Source: Stichopus chloronotus (lineage: Eukaryota; Echinodermata; Holothuroidea; Aspidochirotida; Stichopodidae). Taken from it: a stretch of DNA of 64,000 nt. The DNA lies in contig CM037830.1 of assembly GCA_021234535.1 (NCBI GenBank), positions 8,993,252 through 9,057,251 of the forward strand. The letters run 5' to 3'. Positions 1-12,829 of this stretch are shown in pieces. The number at the start of each line of letters is the position of its first letter. The first letter of the stretch is position 1. Made by a program: the position numbers and the translations under genes. The notes under the pieces were generated by a model that had not been told where the DNA came from, searched no databases, and saw nothing but the letters and a program-made list of their open reading frames with translations.

Positions 1-835
1 AATATAATGAGAACTTTTTCTTTGTATCTTGTCGAACAATATCCTACATTATGGTATATACTGCACGTAACTTCCTGAAGATACACCAGAAGGGAAATGA
101 ATATCCTGAATCGCTTCTAATGAATAGGAGCAGCAGGTGTCTATTCAAGTCAGTTTCAGGTTGGGTTACATGAAGTATATACCTAAATTACAACTTCACT
201 GAAGTCACGACAAATGTTTGTATTTCTATATATCAAAAGTTAAAAAATGCTAGGAAAATTTTGACGTACGGGACATAGCAATTTTGGACACTACCTAATT
301 AGCATAATTAATAAGTAAACAAAATAGCATAGTATTTCAAATTCATTGGAAGGAAGAATGCTTAATGTTCACACACAATACACATTCAATTGGTTCATGG
401 TGATTCCATGGAGATATAATGTTAAATGTGTTTCTCAAATGTCACTAACATCACGCTGATATTGACATTATATGCAAATAAGCTTTCTGTAATTACCAAA
501 ATGTAGAAAATGAATTGAAAATAAGAAAGTGTAACTACTCAGCGTTAAAATGATACCAGATGCAAAGTGTTCCAATAAAGTTATGTTTGAAAACTGCCTT
601 GGAACAGAACAGTTTGGACCCGCTCATAAGTGAATTTTGGTTACATCAAAATCACAAAGTAATGTTAATGGTTTTCTGTTAGGAATGATGGTTCACTCTT
701 TCCAATTGTGTAAGACAATGGAAAGAATGTTGACATTCTTCATAACACAATGACGTATAATGACGTATAATGACGTACCAAATAAATTGTACATGGTGAT
801 TCTAAGCAATTACCCAACACTTTTTTAGTGTGTTG

Positions 836-2063
836 GTCAACTAACTTTAATTCGATGTCCTTAGTGTATTCACAAAGATTTCATTCATTCAAAGTATGTC
901 AGTGAATTTGGGTTGTGTCACTTTGAAACATACCATAAGTAACGATGTGCTAAGTCTTTTGTTTTGTGTATGACAGGAGGATGTGGGTCTTTTTTCAAGG
1001 TATTAGACAATAAAATGCAGGTTTAAGTTGCTCTCAAGGCAATGATATGTTTGAGGTCATCTGAAAAATTACTACCAATTTTAAAGATGCATGAAGAAAG
1101 GTCGTGTTAAATTGTTCCTCTAGCCTTCCTCTTCTCAGGCTAGACAAGTGTGTGGTTAACTCTTCAGTATCATCATTGCGATGATTGACTTTAAAGGAAC
1201 AGAACTGACTATAAGGAAGTTGGTAATGAAAAAAAATGTTTAACAACTACCGGTCATACTCAAACACGTTGAACGAGTTGACACTTAATATACTGATAGC
1301 ATAAATCTGTCAGAGAGATCAGCATGATTGCGTGCATTAGGTTACCCTTATCCGGGAATTCCCAAAGGTAAACTCAGGAAATATCCATTGCTTATAAAAC
1401 TGTAACAACAAAAATGCCAGCTCTTAGTCAACTGAATTGAATTTGGTAAGCCTCTCAGTGTGTTTAAAAAGATTTCGTTAGTATGTTCACAAATATTTTT
1501 TTCAAAGTATGTCACTGCCTTTTGAAACACACCAAGACTTAAACAAGTTGAACGAGTTAACACTTAATATACTGATAGCAAAAAAATATGTCAAACAGAT
1601 CAGTTTATGATGATGATGATCTTTATTCAAGGTATAAGACAATGAAATGCATGTTTAACTTATGCAATGCAATGACATGTTTGAGGTCATCCGACTAATT
1701 ACTAGCAATTTTAAAAATGCAAGAATGAAGAATGTCAAATTGTCATTCTAGCCTTTGCTTTCGCAGGCTAGACAAGGGTGGGGTTAACGCTTCAGTATAA
1801 GCATCAGAGAAGATGAAACAGATGATGAAACAGCACTGATGGAACAGCACTGACTATAAGGAAATGGTTAATGACTAAAACACTTAATAACCAAGACTTA
1901 AACAAGTTGAACGAGTTAACACTTAATGTACTGATAGCAAAAAAATATGTCAAACAGATCAGTATGATTACTTGCATTAGGCTGCCCTCATCCGGGGAAT
2001 TCCCAAAGGTAGACTCAGGAAATATCCATTGCTTATAAAACTGTAACAACAAAAATGCCAGCT
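836..2063. repeat. Two tandem ~600-bp units in gene B intron 2
   Basis: Units at 836-1426 and 1427-2063. Shared blocks: TTTGAGGTCATC, AACGAGTTGACACTTAATAT with one change, GGGAATTCCCAAAGGTA and CTGTAACAACAAAAATGCC. A third, more diverged copy of the distal half sits in intron 2 of gene A at 21268-21580, so one unit predates the A/B duplication. Confidence 0.85.
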
Positions 2064-2282
2064 GGTCACAGTGAGAGGAAATAGGAGTGGTGACCACGTG
2101 AAAATCATCAGAAACTAAGTTTGATGATCTCTTGACAAACACGAATGATATTCAAATGACATGGGTAGGGATTACCCACTGGGGTCAGGGGTGAGACGGG
2201 GTGTCCAAATTTGTGTAGTCTGTGCGTAGGTGTGTGAGTGGCTTTTAGTGAGAGTGTGTGTATAACAGGACTTGTGTCTCGA

Positions 2283-2900
2283 TCTCCTCCTAGACGGTAA
2301 GTCGGATGAACCTTAAAACTTGTTGGGCAGGTGCCAATGTATGAGGTGTAATGTCCACCCAAGCAATGACGTCATAGGTCACAGGTCATGAAAACGAAAA
2401 ACACATTTATAGCATTACCTCAATATATGAATATCCTAGTGTGATAAAACTACCATAAATGGAACGACGGTAATACTAGAATTTTTTAAAACTACTGAGA
2501 ACGTCATCATGTCAAGTTCACGTGATTAAAGGTCAAAACGGGTAAAATGCCCTAAAAAGTGTGTCACGATGCTCGAAAAGTGTCTCAGGACCTCTCCTTC
2601 TGGTAGGTCGGATAAAACTTCAAACTTGGTGGGTATGTGTAGGGGTATGTCGTGTACTGTCCGTAGGAACAGTGATGTCACAGGTCAAAGGTCAAATGTT
2701 ACGGGTCATGAAAACGAAAACCACATTTTTAGCATTATCTCAATGTGTGAATACCCTAGAGAGATAAAACCACATACATTGCAAGTAGACAATACGAATT
2801 TTTTCTTTAAAGTATGGATGACTTCACCAGGTCAAAGGTCACGTAATCAAAGGTCAGATAGGCAAAAATGTTAAAAATGTGTTATGGTCTCCTCCTAGAC
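2283..2900. repeat. Two tandem ~300-bp units rich in AGGTCA, next to gene B exon 2
   Basis: Units at about 2283-2591 and 2592-2888, with the start of a third (CTCCTCCTAGACGGTAA) reaching the exon 2 donor. Common blocks are GGTCATGAAAACGAAAA and GTCACAGGTC. The second unit has two AGGTCAAAGGTCA direct repeats at 2682-2694 and 2829-2841. Confidence 0.8.
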
Positions 2901-2923
2901 GGTAAAAACATCATGATACTTAC

Positions 2924-3087
2924 ATCATGAATCCACTTATAAAAGCATTTGGGCTGAAGAGAAAGCCAAAACGAACTTCTTGGGCAAAGTCCTCTTTGTT
3001 ATCCACTGTGACCAGGACAACAGTGCTCGTGAAACGTGCACTGATGGTGGACGCAATGTGGTAACTTGAGATGGTAGGATCCTTGGC
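2924..3087 (-). CDS. Gene B exon 2: start of VIT domain
   Basis: 164 nt between CTAG and GTAAGT, reading AKDPTISSYHIASTISARF and then FSPNAFISGFM. It differs from gene A exon 2 by a handful of residues (for example ISARFTS for ITARFAS), mostly conservative, which suggests coding constraint after duplication. Confidence 0.85.
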
Positions 3088-6000
3088 CTAGGAAGAAGAT
3101 AACGTATCGATGATGCCTTATTCAACACCAGCAAATACAAGCAAGGAATGACTATTATAAAGTCGAATATCATGATAAAGTCGTGTTGCAAAAATCAGTG
3201 GCATTTCATCTACATGAAATGGTAAGACAGTGAAATGATTGAGTAAGATATGTGATATAAGATTACTGATGGTAAATGGGATGAAGAGAGGGAAATGGGC
3301 ACAGTAATGTTGGGTTGCTATCGATTGTTCTTGTTTCACGTTAAACACCAGAAACGGAGGGAAATGTCACGAAGGGGGGGGGGGGGGGAGGGTAGTTGTT
3401 TCGTGGATAGAAGCGGAGAGCAATATCAGTGAAAAATACAAGTAATTTTCATACAAAGTTACTAACGTAACAATGTGTCATATGGGTTCACATGATAAAT
3501 ACAATAAAAATACTTGAAAGGTGTAAAGATAACCCTCCTGCTACTTTTCAGTCAACATCGAAGGATCATACATTTCCTCCAGAACGCTACCTGCAGGAAA
3601 AAAAAAACTAATGTCATCTGTGTATTATGTAATAAGAAATTAAATTACCAAATTTTATCGAAAGCAATTCTAGTTGTCACAGTGTGTCTGCTTTTTGTTT
3701 TAGATTTCGGAAGAAGTTACTTTGTCCACTAAAACTTTTTGAGAAGACTTATTTCTGATTAACTTGCTAAAAGTTAATTTAAGAACATTACAGATAAGTT
3801 AAACAAATCTTGATAGGCCTTTACACAACCTTGATGTAATAGTTGATAATGGACTTAAATTGTAAAAGATGTTGTAGATTCAGTTAGCATCAAACATTTA
3901 AAGGAGAAGGAACGGCAGGACTTTTGACAGTGATAAATCAGAGACTAACGTTTGATGATCACCATCACCAAATTTCATTTAAATGTGTTGTTTACTTTCC
4001 AAGATATTGAGATTTGAATGTTCATAAACATTAATCAGGAAGCTGCCATTTTGAAATTGTGATGACATCACCGAACCGCATGTGATAGAAAAGCGTCTGT
4101 TTTTTTTCTTTATATTTCATTGTCAATATATTTTTAACAGCTATGCATAGACTCAAATTAGACTATTAATAATTCAATTATTGCATGATACACCTCAGTA
4201 GTTCAACACAAAATGTATACAAGTGCGTGGGGCATTATAAAAACAAAGAAATACGTTATTATTTCCGTCATCAGAGCTCATTTGACATCACTACTCAACT
4301 TAATAAAGTAGATTTATATTCAATACACAAAGATGGTAACACTTTGCTACAACAATATATAGTTGTTCTTGAAAAAGTATTACAGAACTGTCTATTTATA
4401 TTAAATGAATATCTTTCGACATGCAATGTTTGTTGCAACCATACTTTTAGTATTTTCTAATGTAAAAATCTTACAAAAATTGGAAACCAAATAATTTGAA
4501 TTTAAGCTTAGAGGACAAGTCAAAACTTGCATATGCAAGGCAATTTGGATAGTTTCGTATGCGCCACTTCCTGAAATCCCAACAACTTTCAGTCTACAAT
4601 ATGGTATTTAGTATTGTTATTTTATTCGTGTTGGTCACCACTTAAAGAAGAATAATAGAAGAACAACATATGGAATGTGCAATTCACTGGGGGATTGAGA
4701 TTGTGTCATTAAAACTACTACGAGTGAATTTTTAATCTTACCAGATTGTGTAAAAATTTAAAGGGGTTGGAGATGTGTATTTAAAATTTTTTTTTGAGTA
4801 CCTTGGTGTTGAAGGTTTAACAAATCATTAGGTTTAAAAAATAAATTGCTCGATTGTGTATGTGTAATTTTTGCGAAGATGAATGTAGCTTCATGCATAT
4901 GTGACAACTACTAAAGAGTAAAGCGTAAAATGTTTCTAACCTTTGATCTAATTTTTCATTTCTTACAACCGTTTGACAGACCTTCTTCAGTGAAGTTGCG
5001 GTGAAACTTTCACAATATGCACAGATGGAACTTACTGACAAAGTAGCACAAATGTTCCTGTCCAAATTTGGACCAAACATCTTCCAATGGCAAAGAAAAA
5101 TTGCGTTTTGTATTCTATACCTCACTACATTTTTCCAGCTGTTGATTTTTTTACGTAATCAAAAGTAAGAAATAGGAGCTTAAAAGAGAGATATTGTAGT
5201 TACTTTTACTGGACAGGTGTATATCGCAGCACTGGATGCATTTCGTTACCACGGATACGTCTGTGACTACAACCATTTATCCTAAGTTACACATGAACAC
5301 ACCAACCGATGTTTTATGAGTTGTAGAGAAAATTCAAGGGAAAAGAAGGCGTTTGTTGTACAGAAAACAACCACATATTTGTGGACCCAATGTTTGTGGA
5401 CATATAACACTAGAATAACAGATCATCCAAAAGAAGAAAAAGCAGCGTCCCTGTTTTCTAGGAATAAGTATCTCACAGATAGAAATTCAGTATTCGTTGC
5501 TCAAAAATAATTTGTTCCTCCTTATTTTCCAAAATTCAAATGATGAATTATCCGTTACTCTTCACATGCGTAATTTGTGGAGGAGATGAAGCTTGTATGT
5601 ATTTTTAGTTATGAGACTGAATGTATTAAAAATGATTATTAGTTATTAGTTATTTTCTTTGAATGCCATCGTGGTGTATTCTTAACGCCCTGCTTCTCTG
5701 GCAGAGGTTTAGTTGTGCATGACTATATTGGTATGTCTGTTAATACGTGGTGTGGTAGGGGCTTAAGGATGGACTCAGGTTCATGGCTCATGAATATTTA
5801 AACATATATATATACTATCACTTTCTTACCTCATTACCATGGAAATATTCAGACGATAGCCAAAAAGCAGACTTTTTCGCTACGCCCATATTATCTGTAC
5901 ATCTGCATAATGTGTGAAAGATGTTAAAGTAAGGCCAAAAGTGAAAGAATAGAATTCCACTGAAAGGAAGCTTTGAAAGAAAATGTGGCCACAATCAAAC

Positions 6001-6385
6001 ATATTACACACTTTGTGTCATATTGAAATAGATTATTGCACTTAAGTTGATTTAATGGATATGTTTTTTGGTTGCATAAAAGTATATTAAAAAAAGGGGG
6101 AATATTTAGCATTTAATTATGACTGACTGTAAATATCATGGAGGCAGCATGACTCTGACGGATAAAATACATTGCATGGTGAGTTGTAATGGTAAAGTTG
6201 TGTTTCCTATTTGGCGAGCTACTTTTATAAGAACTTAAGACACTTACCGAATCTCTTTTCTTCCTTAAGAGAGGCATCTGTACGTTATTGTCAATTTCTT
6301 GTAAGTCACCTGCCAGGTAAGTATTCATTGCCTCGCTGCATAACACTAGGCTACAGGCTAAGATCGATAAGCGGAGGAACGCCAT
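2924..6385 (-). CDS. Gene B: ITIH-like gene, exons 1-2 only; continues beyond left edge
   Basis: Recent duplicate of gene A. Only exon 1 (6385-6248) and exon 2 (3087-2924) are visible; both have the same lengths, phases and splice signals as in gene A, with a few amino-acid changes. Intron 1 is 3.2 kb against 8 kb in A. Exon 3 lies 2 kb after exon 2 in A, but I find no such exon in the 2.9 kb left of exon 2 here. The gene either has a longer intron 2, expanded by tandem repeats, with the rest outside the window, or is a partial copy. Product, if complete: secreted VIT/VWA heavy chain. Confidence 0.75.
3088..6247 (-). other. Gene B intron 1
   Basis: No coding exon recognised. Segments near 3100-3890 and 5180-6240 align with gene A intron 1 (22960-23560 and 29690-30980). 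The part 3900-5130 has no evident partner there. A G run occurs at 3375-3388. Confidence 0.6.
6248..6385 (-). CDS. Gene B exon 1: signal peptide and propeptide
   Basis: 46 codons beginning MAFLRLSILACSLVLC and ending LLRKKRDS, a secretion signal followed by a furin-type RKKR site. Donor GTAAGT in phase 0. Start context TTGATATGG; the +4 G supports it. Confidence 0.87.
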
Positions 6386-7380
6386 ATCAATTAATTAGTC
6401 CTCCCACACTTGGTGACAATAAAATCAAGAGAAATGTACAGCAAGCAGCTGTGTCTTAGCCTGGCTGGTCTGGAGTAATATCTTACAACACCTTTTGTTC
6501 TTTTAACTCAACGGTTACTTTTTTAGATTCGACAGATAACGTCCAATACGGGGACAATAGTGACCGTCATGAATACGCAACAATTCAATAAAACGATCAT
6601 AACAATTAAAACAATAATCAATCTTTGAGTGTACAAGAACAAATAAAGTAGTTTTGACAACAGTATATATGACACGACAGAGAGGCTGTGACCGATCTTG
6701 TGGTTCCTAATACCACTTAAAGTGCACATCGACGGAAACCGTCGTGTCTCGCCTTGTCAAAGAAGCATGGCAGGTAATTCCTATCAAATACATTAATTAC
6801 TTACAGACACTTCTGATGCCCCCCACACATATGTGTCTTTCACATTATGTTTTGGTGGGGGGTCATGACCTGTATCATTGATCGATGTACTTCCCGAGTC
6901 CGGAAGTTTTAGCTCTGACTGAGTCTAAAGGGGAAATATCAAGCTGTACCAATTTCTTTACTGATTTGCTCGGCATTGTCAGTTGTTTTCTCGTAATACT
7001 GTACTCACTCTTTATACTCCGCTGTCACGCATTATGGTTAAATTTAGGTTCTACTTCTTTTGTTTTATTTATTAGACTCACTAATGCTAACATAGAGGGC
7101 ATACTTTGTCATTTTCTTACACGTATATCACATAATACTAACTCAGTAGGCGGTTCTCTTTGCAAGAATATCCGCAACATGAGGTACCCGCTAGTGACTA
7201 GCAGATGATGATGTATTAGTAATAGCAAATTTCTTCTGAAGATAACATAAAATAGATAAATTGAAGGATATAAGGGCAGGGGAGTAGGTAACATGACAGG
7301 GCACTTTAATTCTGGTCGTATGAATAGAAGGGATTTATCGAAGAATGTTCAGACTTCTTAACAGTAAACGCGTTAAAATG
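6386..7380. promoter_or_regulatory. 5' flank of gene B, conserved with gene A
   Basis: About 1 kb upstream of gene B that aligns in patches with the flank of gene A (31125-32181 plus 33519-33600). A CCAAT at 6543-6547 is matched by one at 31270-31274, about 150 bp upstream of each ATG, inside a well-conserved patch (GTCCAATA, then GGGGACAATAGTGACC in this copy). No TATA box seen. The promoter role is inference. Confidence 0.4.
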
Positions 7381-7964
7381 GAGTTCGACTAATGACGTCA
7401 TGAGGTTAAGGGCGAAGGTAATGATTACTGTAACGCATAATACAGTGTTAGGTGCTGGTAGTAAATGGTGTCAACGTAACTTTTACACGTTTGTCTTTCC
7501 ATGAATGTGATACTGTATTTCAACCTATACAACAACGTTCTGGGATGAGTGCTTACGTCTGGTAGCTCTGTCATCTCTAATGAGTTCATAATACACTCAC
7601 TCAGTATATGTTTACAACAAACATACGTAAAAATCTAATATATAACAATATATAGCAATAATGTGAAGTTCGACGCTTATACGGTGTATAACACTGGTAG
7701 ATCATTACGTAACTCGAATATTCAGCACTTCTCTCCCCAACAAGCAACCTGAATCACTGATGAAATATACAGATCAGCGCACTTCGGGGGAATGAGTATG
7801 CAAAATGATAGGGATGGGATTTGCAACTTCGTGGATTGCCTACTTGTTTGGAGGTTGTAAAGGAATGTAATAAGAACATCTTCGAGTTATTGGATGATCG
7901 GCGAAATGTTCAACAGCAAGCAAGCAACAAAGGAAATAACGTTACTCCTTTCATTCCGATAAAG

Positions 7965-9432
7965 CCAACGTGCACCCCACCATTTCCAAAGAACTGCTAC
8001 AGCAAAGCTTAACTTGGTGCAAACAATTCCACCCTATATCCTACCAAGACATACAAACAATAATGCATCGCAGGAAGTCACTCCTGTGTCACGACGAAAA
8101 GCCCTGGGTGAAACGTAACCATCCGTCGATTTTTGGCGTAACTTTGGAAAGTTTTGACGGGGCCGAGCTTTGCGAGAACGTTAGATTGTTTATACTACAT
8201 AAGATCTCAGATATCATCCACCCAACCGGCGTGGGACTATACCGCGATGATGGTCTAGCCATCCTCAAAGGCACAACAGGCAGAACAGCAGACCTGGCAC
8301 GTAAGAAACTCGCACCGAGGTTTTCAGGTCACTCGGATTAAAAATATCGGCAGAGTGCAAACTTAAGGTCGTCGACTACCTGGACGTCACCTTTGACCTC
8401 CGTAACAAGTCACACCGCCCCTACCGCAAACCAAATGATGACCCGGTGTACATGAACCACGCTTCCAACCACACCCCCCCCCCCCCCCAGGTCACCAAAC
8501 AAATTCCTGGAGGCTTAAGTAAACGCATATCACTACTCTCCAACAGCGAAGAGTCCTTCGACACTGCCGCACATCTCTACAACAAAGCCCTGAAAGATGC
8601 TGGGTTCCCTGACACGTTAAAGTACACCTCCTACCCCCCAAGACAAGAACAAAAGAGAAAACGCAAGCGAAAAATCACTTGGTTCAACCCACCGTTCTGT
8701 AAAACCGTACGCACAAACGTCGCAAAAACATTCCTGTGCCTTATAGACAAACACTTCCCACCTAGCCCAGCAATCCGTTACAAAAATTTTTCAACAGAAA
8801 TACAGTCAAGGTAAGCTACAGCTGCCTCCCAAGTATCAGGTCCATCATCCAGTCACACAACAAGACAATCATACGTGACAGTACCCATACACCAGCACCG
8901 GCAGTAAGTGAATGCAACTGCAGGGTCAAGGCCAAAGTGCCCAGTCAACGGCAACTGTCTGACCCCAAATATGGTCTACCAAGCCGACGTCACCACCCCA
9001 GAAAGCACCGCATCATACATAGGGATGACAGGGGGTACATTCAAAACCCGGTTCGCTAACCACACGAAATCCCTCAAACACACTAAGTACGAAACGGAAA
9101 CAGAGTTGTCTAAGTACATTTGGCAGCTAAAACGCCAAAACCCAACAACTCCTTTAGCTGGAAAATCACAGCCACCCCCCAAATCCGTAGACCCTGGGAG
9201 ATGCAACCTGTTCAGAGAAGAGAAAATACGTATCATGACTTTCAAGGGCAACCGCCCCCTCAAAAAACGAAATGACTATCTCAGCGCTTGCAGACACACC
9301 CCCAGTATTGTGGAAAATCAGTCAAGCATAAAACCAACTCGCTCAACGGAATCCACACTGCGCAAGCTGATTCAGTCACCTGCAGAGTGCTATAGAGTAA
9401 GCACGAAACCTGCGGGTAGTGACTTAACGTAA
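7965..9432 (+). mobile_element. Penelope-like element remnant 1 (RT plus GIY-YIG), degraded
   Basis: 5'-truncated retroelement coding region. Reverse transcriptase part: VHPTISKELLQQSLTWCKQF (a degenerate YPSIS motif), FGVTLESFDGAELCENVRLF, and GVGLYRDDGLAIL as the catalytic DD motif. After a frameshift near 8310 it continues SAECKLKVVDYLDVTFDL and YRKPNDDPVYMNH; further frameshifts lie near 8785 and 8930. The C-terminal endonuclease part reads CPVNGNCLTPNMVYQADV then YIGMTGGTFKTRFANHTKSL, a GIY-YIG module with its zinc-type cysteines. Stop at 9432. Three frameshifts make it a pseudogene. RT joined to a C-terminal GIY-YIG is the hallmark of Penelope-like elements. Confidence 0.85.
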
Positions 9433-9510
9433 TCTTACGTTGTAATTTGTTATATACCAGCTCTACTCTCACCAAGTATTGAGCACTCTATACTGGGAAC
9501 GCCAATTACT

Positions 9511-9612
<102 letters not shown>

Positions 9613-9616
9613 CACG

Positions 9617-10340
9617 TTAGAAAACTGAGTCATTAAAATCTTCCATGCAATAAGATATAAAACTGGTTAAGAGGTAAAAAGGCAGTGAACATACAAACAC
9701 GACGTTTCGAAAAGGTATACTTTTCTTGTTCACGTATAAAAGCAGATTGAATCTAAGAATACATGCGACCAAATGATTAAAGAAAGGTGTAAAAGCTATT
9801 AAGAGTTCAAAAGTCATGGGTGACTTCTTTAACATTCAGGCCTACCGGAGCAAACGTATTTAAGCCATAAATCCACTTAAGCTCAACTTCTTCCCGAACC
9901 GTCTTGGTATTGTTCACTAGCTTTTCAATTCCTATGAGCTCAAAATTCTTACAAGACTGAAAATGTTTACCAAGGGGTGTATTGGCTTTACGCATTTCTT
10001 GTCTATGCCAACGATGTCTAATCCTCAGTTTCCCTCCTGTTTTTCCTACATACTGTAGGAGGGCAAGAAAAAAATCATATTTGTTTCTGTTTGTAACTAT
10101 TTTTCAATAATCGGAATGTGAAACAACTACATAATTTTACATATCATTACATTAAGTCTTTAATGTATCTTCTGCCCTTTGCAAAAGCAACGTGCTGTTT
10201 TAAATGTATGATAACCAGTTCAAGTCTTGACCCTCGTTGTAGTTTTACCTCTCCGGCAAATGATGGCATTATCCTGCTAGTGAAAGAATTCTTCTTTCCT
10301 AGTGTTTGTATACTATCTATGTTAACTGTATGCGTCAAAT
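9617..10340 (-). mobile_element. Penelope-like element remnant 2 (GIY-YIG end)
   Basis: Opposite strand to remnant 1. The clear part (about 10070-9807) reads YDFFLALLQYVGKTGGKLRI, then RQEMRKANTPLGKHFQSCKN and LKWIYGLNTFAPVGLN, a GIY-YIG nuclease with its C-terminal tail. Upstream, VAFAKGRRYIKDLM near 10150 resembles the basic segment that precedes the nuclease in these elements; that extension is tentative. The 3' part contains a hairpin next to TTCGAAACGTC (9697-9735). Confidence 0.7.
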
Positions 10341-12590
10341 CAATACCAATAATCTATGAAGAAGTGTGGAATCATTACACATTTAGATGATGTTTACTCT
10401 TGTCGAGCATTGTGCCACTGCACGAAGTCGCTAACATACGTTTTTTGTTTTTCGCACTGCAGAAATCGAGCATTCTACCCCTCTTGTGAGAGTGGTGGAG
10501 AGGGTGGTGGTGCAGCAGGGCTTGACGGATGAGTAGACAAGTTTTGTGGAGTACGGTATCTTCTGCAAGGGACATGTGGGAGGTGTGTATTAGGAGAGGT
10601 TGTCCACCTCATCTTTGGAAACAAAATTAGTTGATAGGGAGATGATATATGGTGCAATCTTTGAATAGTTTTTGACTATGTAGAATGTTAGCATAGTACA
10701 TTCAATTACAAATTTTAAGTTTTAAAAATTAACATAAGTAATGTTAGCTTTGTAAGATGCACCAGGTAGTATGAAGCTGGAATCTTCCTGACTGCCCATT
10801 TCCCCATACCGGCAGGCTGGGTGGCGAATACCCCTTACCAAAGGGGAAGATTAGGTGTTACCGCAACAACTTGCTCTGATAATTTCATAGTTACTAGGTA
10901 AGGTAATGTTAGTGCAATAACTCGATAATTTCTCATTCCAATTTCAGGTTGCTTTCACGAAGCATCTGTCAAAACGTTTCCCCTTCAAGGGTTACATTAA
11001 TTCAGTCAAGTGACAACGCATGTGCAGATCCTATACCTTAATTTCTTTTTACATTTTTTCATACCTTTGCATTTCATATCTAAAAATGTCTTCAAATTAC
11101 TGGCAATACCAGCATGTCATTAAATGATGTTATTAATTTATAAACGGTATATCAGAGTGCGTACTTAGGTCAATGCACAATATGACCTAACGTTGTGCAG
11201 CAGATTGACACCGTAAGTTTCCTGTGTAATATCACGGACTCGCGCCGACAAAATTTCATCTTCGATCTCATCTTCCCGACTGTTTTCATGCTTAATGCTT
11301 AACGAAAATATGAAAGGATACATTTTAATATATATTCAGTATTGACGATTCTGAGATATGTAGTCCGTATTCTGACAGCTTTATAGTTGGTCTAATTTGG
11401 TTAAATATCTATTGAAAGTAATAAACAAGTTCTAAACGTTTTGTCTTTTTACTTGAAGAATGTTGAATAATTGTAGTTATTAGTTGCCACCATTTCCAAT
11501 TGGATTCGAGTCATGAACTGAAAACATTTCACAGAAACCTTTTAAGTTATGACGCATGATAAACTGAATTTATTCATAAGAAACATGAAAGCAAAACAAT
11601 TACATTGAAAGAATATTAAATAAAATTTACAAAGGAAAAATCATAGTCATGAATTAATATCATTTTTTTAAGATATGTGTTTTCTTCACGAATGCATTTA
11701 ACGTGAACACTTCTCCTCGCAAATTTCATTCGGGTGATTAGTACTTGCAAGATAATACACGTAAGAAACTACGAATTGTAGAAATTCATGGAGGATGCAC
11801 TTCACATACCATTTACAATTGAAGATGCAACTCGTGATATCTGGGTTGATGGAGGATGTCTTGATGGAAGTCCTTTGTAATGGAGGATAGATTTCCCCGT
11901 ATCCGCCGTGAAGAAAATGCATTAATTTGTTCTGATGCATCTGCTAGATATTAACACCAACGTCGTCTATGTTTCTGAGACGAAGAGTACTGAACAACAC
12001 TAAACAACACTGAACAAAACTGAACAACAACAACAGCAACAACAACAACTGTGATTTGTCCCTAGGGTTGATGTTTTACTTTCAATGTACTTTCCATAAA
12101 GCCTCTTCTCTTCAATCATTTCTTTAGTGTCATATTCGCACAAAACTTTGACCCTCAAATGAGGCATATATGCCACTTAACCACTGAACGGACCCCGATA
12201 TACAATTTCAAGATGAGAAAGTGTCATACAATGACTGACGACTTAGCCCATACGCTCACGGAATAGAGAAGATCCTCGAGGCAATTTAAATGTCATCAAT
12301 TGGAGTATGTGTGAAACAAAAGATATGGACAAAGAAGATTTGCTTCTTTCATATTTACAATAAGTTTGGAGCTGTATATAGTAATCCTTTCTTCATAATA
12401 ACGTAAAAATGCTTAGACAGATTGTCTTCATGACCGCTGAATGAAACCTCGTCAATCCACTAAACCTATACCTTACTTTTTGGTTATATTCTGCACTTTC
12501 TGGTTCATCATGTCCTAAATGCACTATACAGTTTATGTAATATTTCCATATAACGTTCACTGAAAATCAAACGAATATCATTTTTTTTCT
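10341..12590. other. Intergenic, downstream of gene A
   Basis: No gene recognised. An 80-codon open frame at 11940-11698 (minus) has no recognisable motif. A minus-strand AATAAA at 11574-11569 could end the gene A transcript. Confidence 0.5.
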
Positions 12591-12829
12591 CTATGAAGGA
12601 ATTGTCCCTAACTGTGAGAAGTATCCGATTACGAAGTAAGCCGGGATTTCTCCGTCAATATATACTTCTGGTTTTGACCACCAACATTCACTGGTAGTAA
12701 CCACTGTCTCCTTCATGTTGTAGACAAACTCATCTCTTCCCTGTATCTCCATCACACCTTGAACGTGACCATTTGCAGTCATTTGCCGGTAGGGATTTTT
12801 TAAGAACATCGGCTTGTACTGAAATTGAC
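12591..12829 (-). CDS. Gene A exon 11: end of ITI C-terminal domain and stop
   Basis: 239 nt after CGAAAAAAG. Joined to exon 10 it reads GLVG-GQFQYKPMF and continues VVTTSECWWSKPEVYIDGEI, like the C-terminal CW ... LIDG segment of ITIH proteins. TAG stop at 12593-12591. A possible AATAAA on the minus strand lies at 11574-11569, about 1 kb downstream. Confidence 0.82.

Noticed and set aside
1427..2063. Tandem repeats considered as CRISPR or satellite arrays
   Set aside because: Only two long units with internal divergence; no short repeat-spacer pattern, and the context is a eukaryotic intron.
2937..3191. Open frame over gene B exon 2
   Set aside because: It is the wrong frame; the VIT coding frame in the same stretch is bounded by splice sites and matches genes A and C.
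11698..11940. 80-codon minus-strand open frame downstream of gene A, considered as an extra terminal exon
   Set aside because: Gene A already has a stop after a complete ITI C-terminal domain at 12591; no motif or phase evidence links this frame to it.
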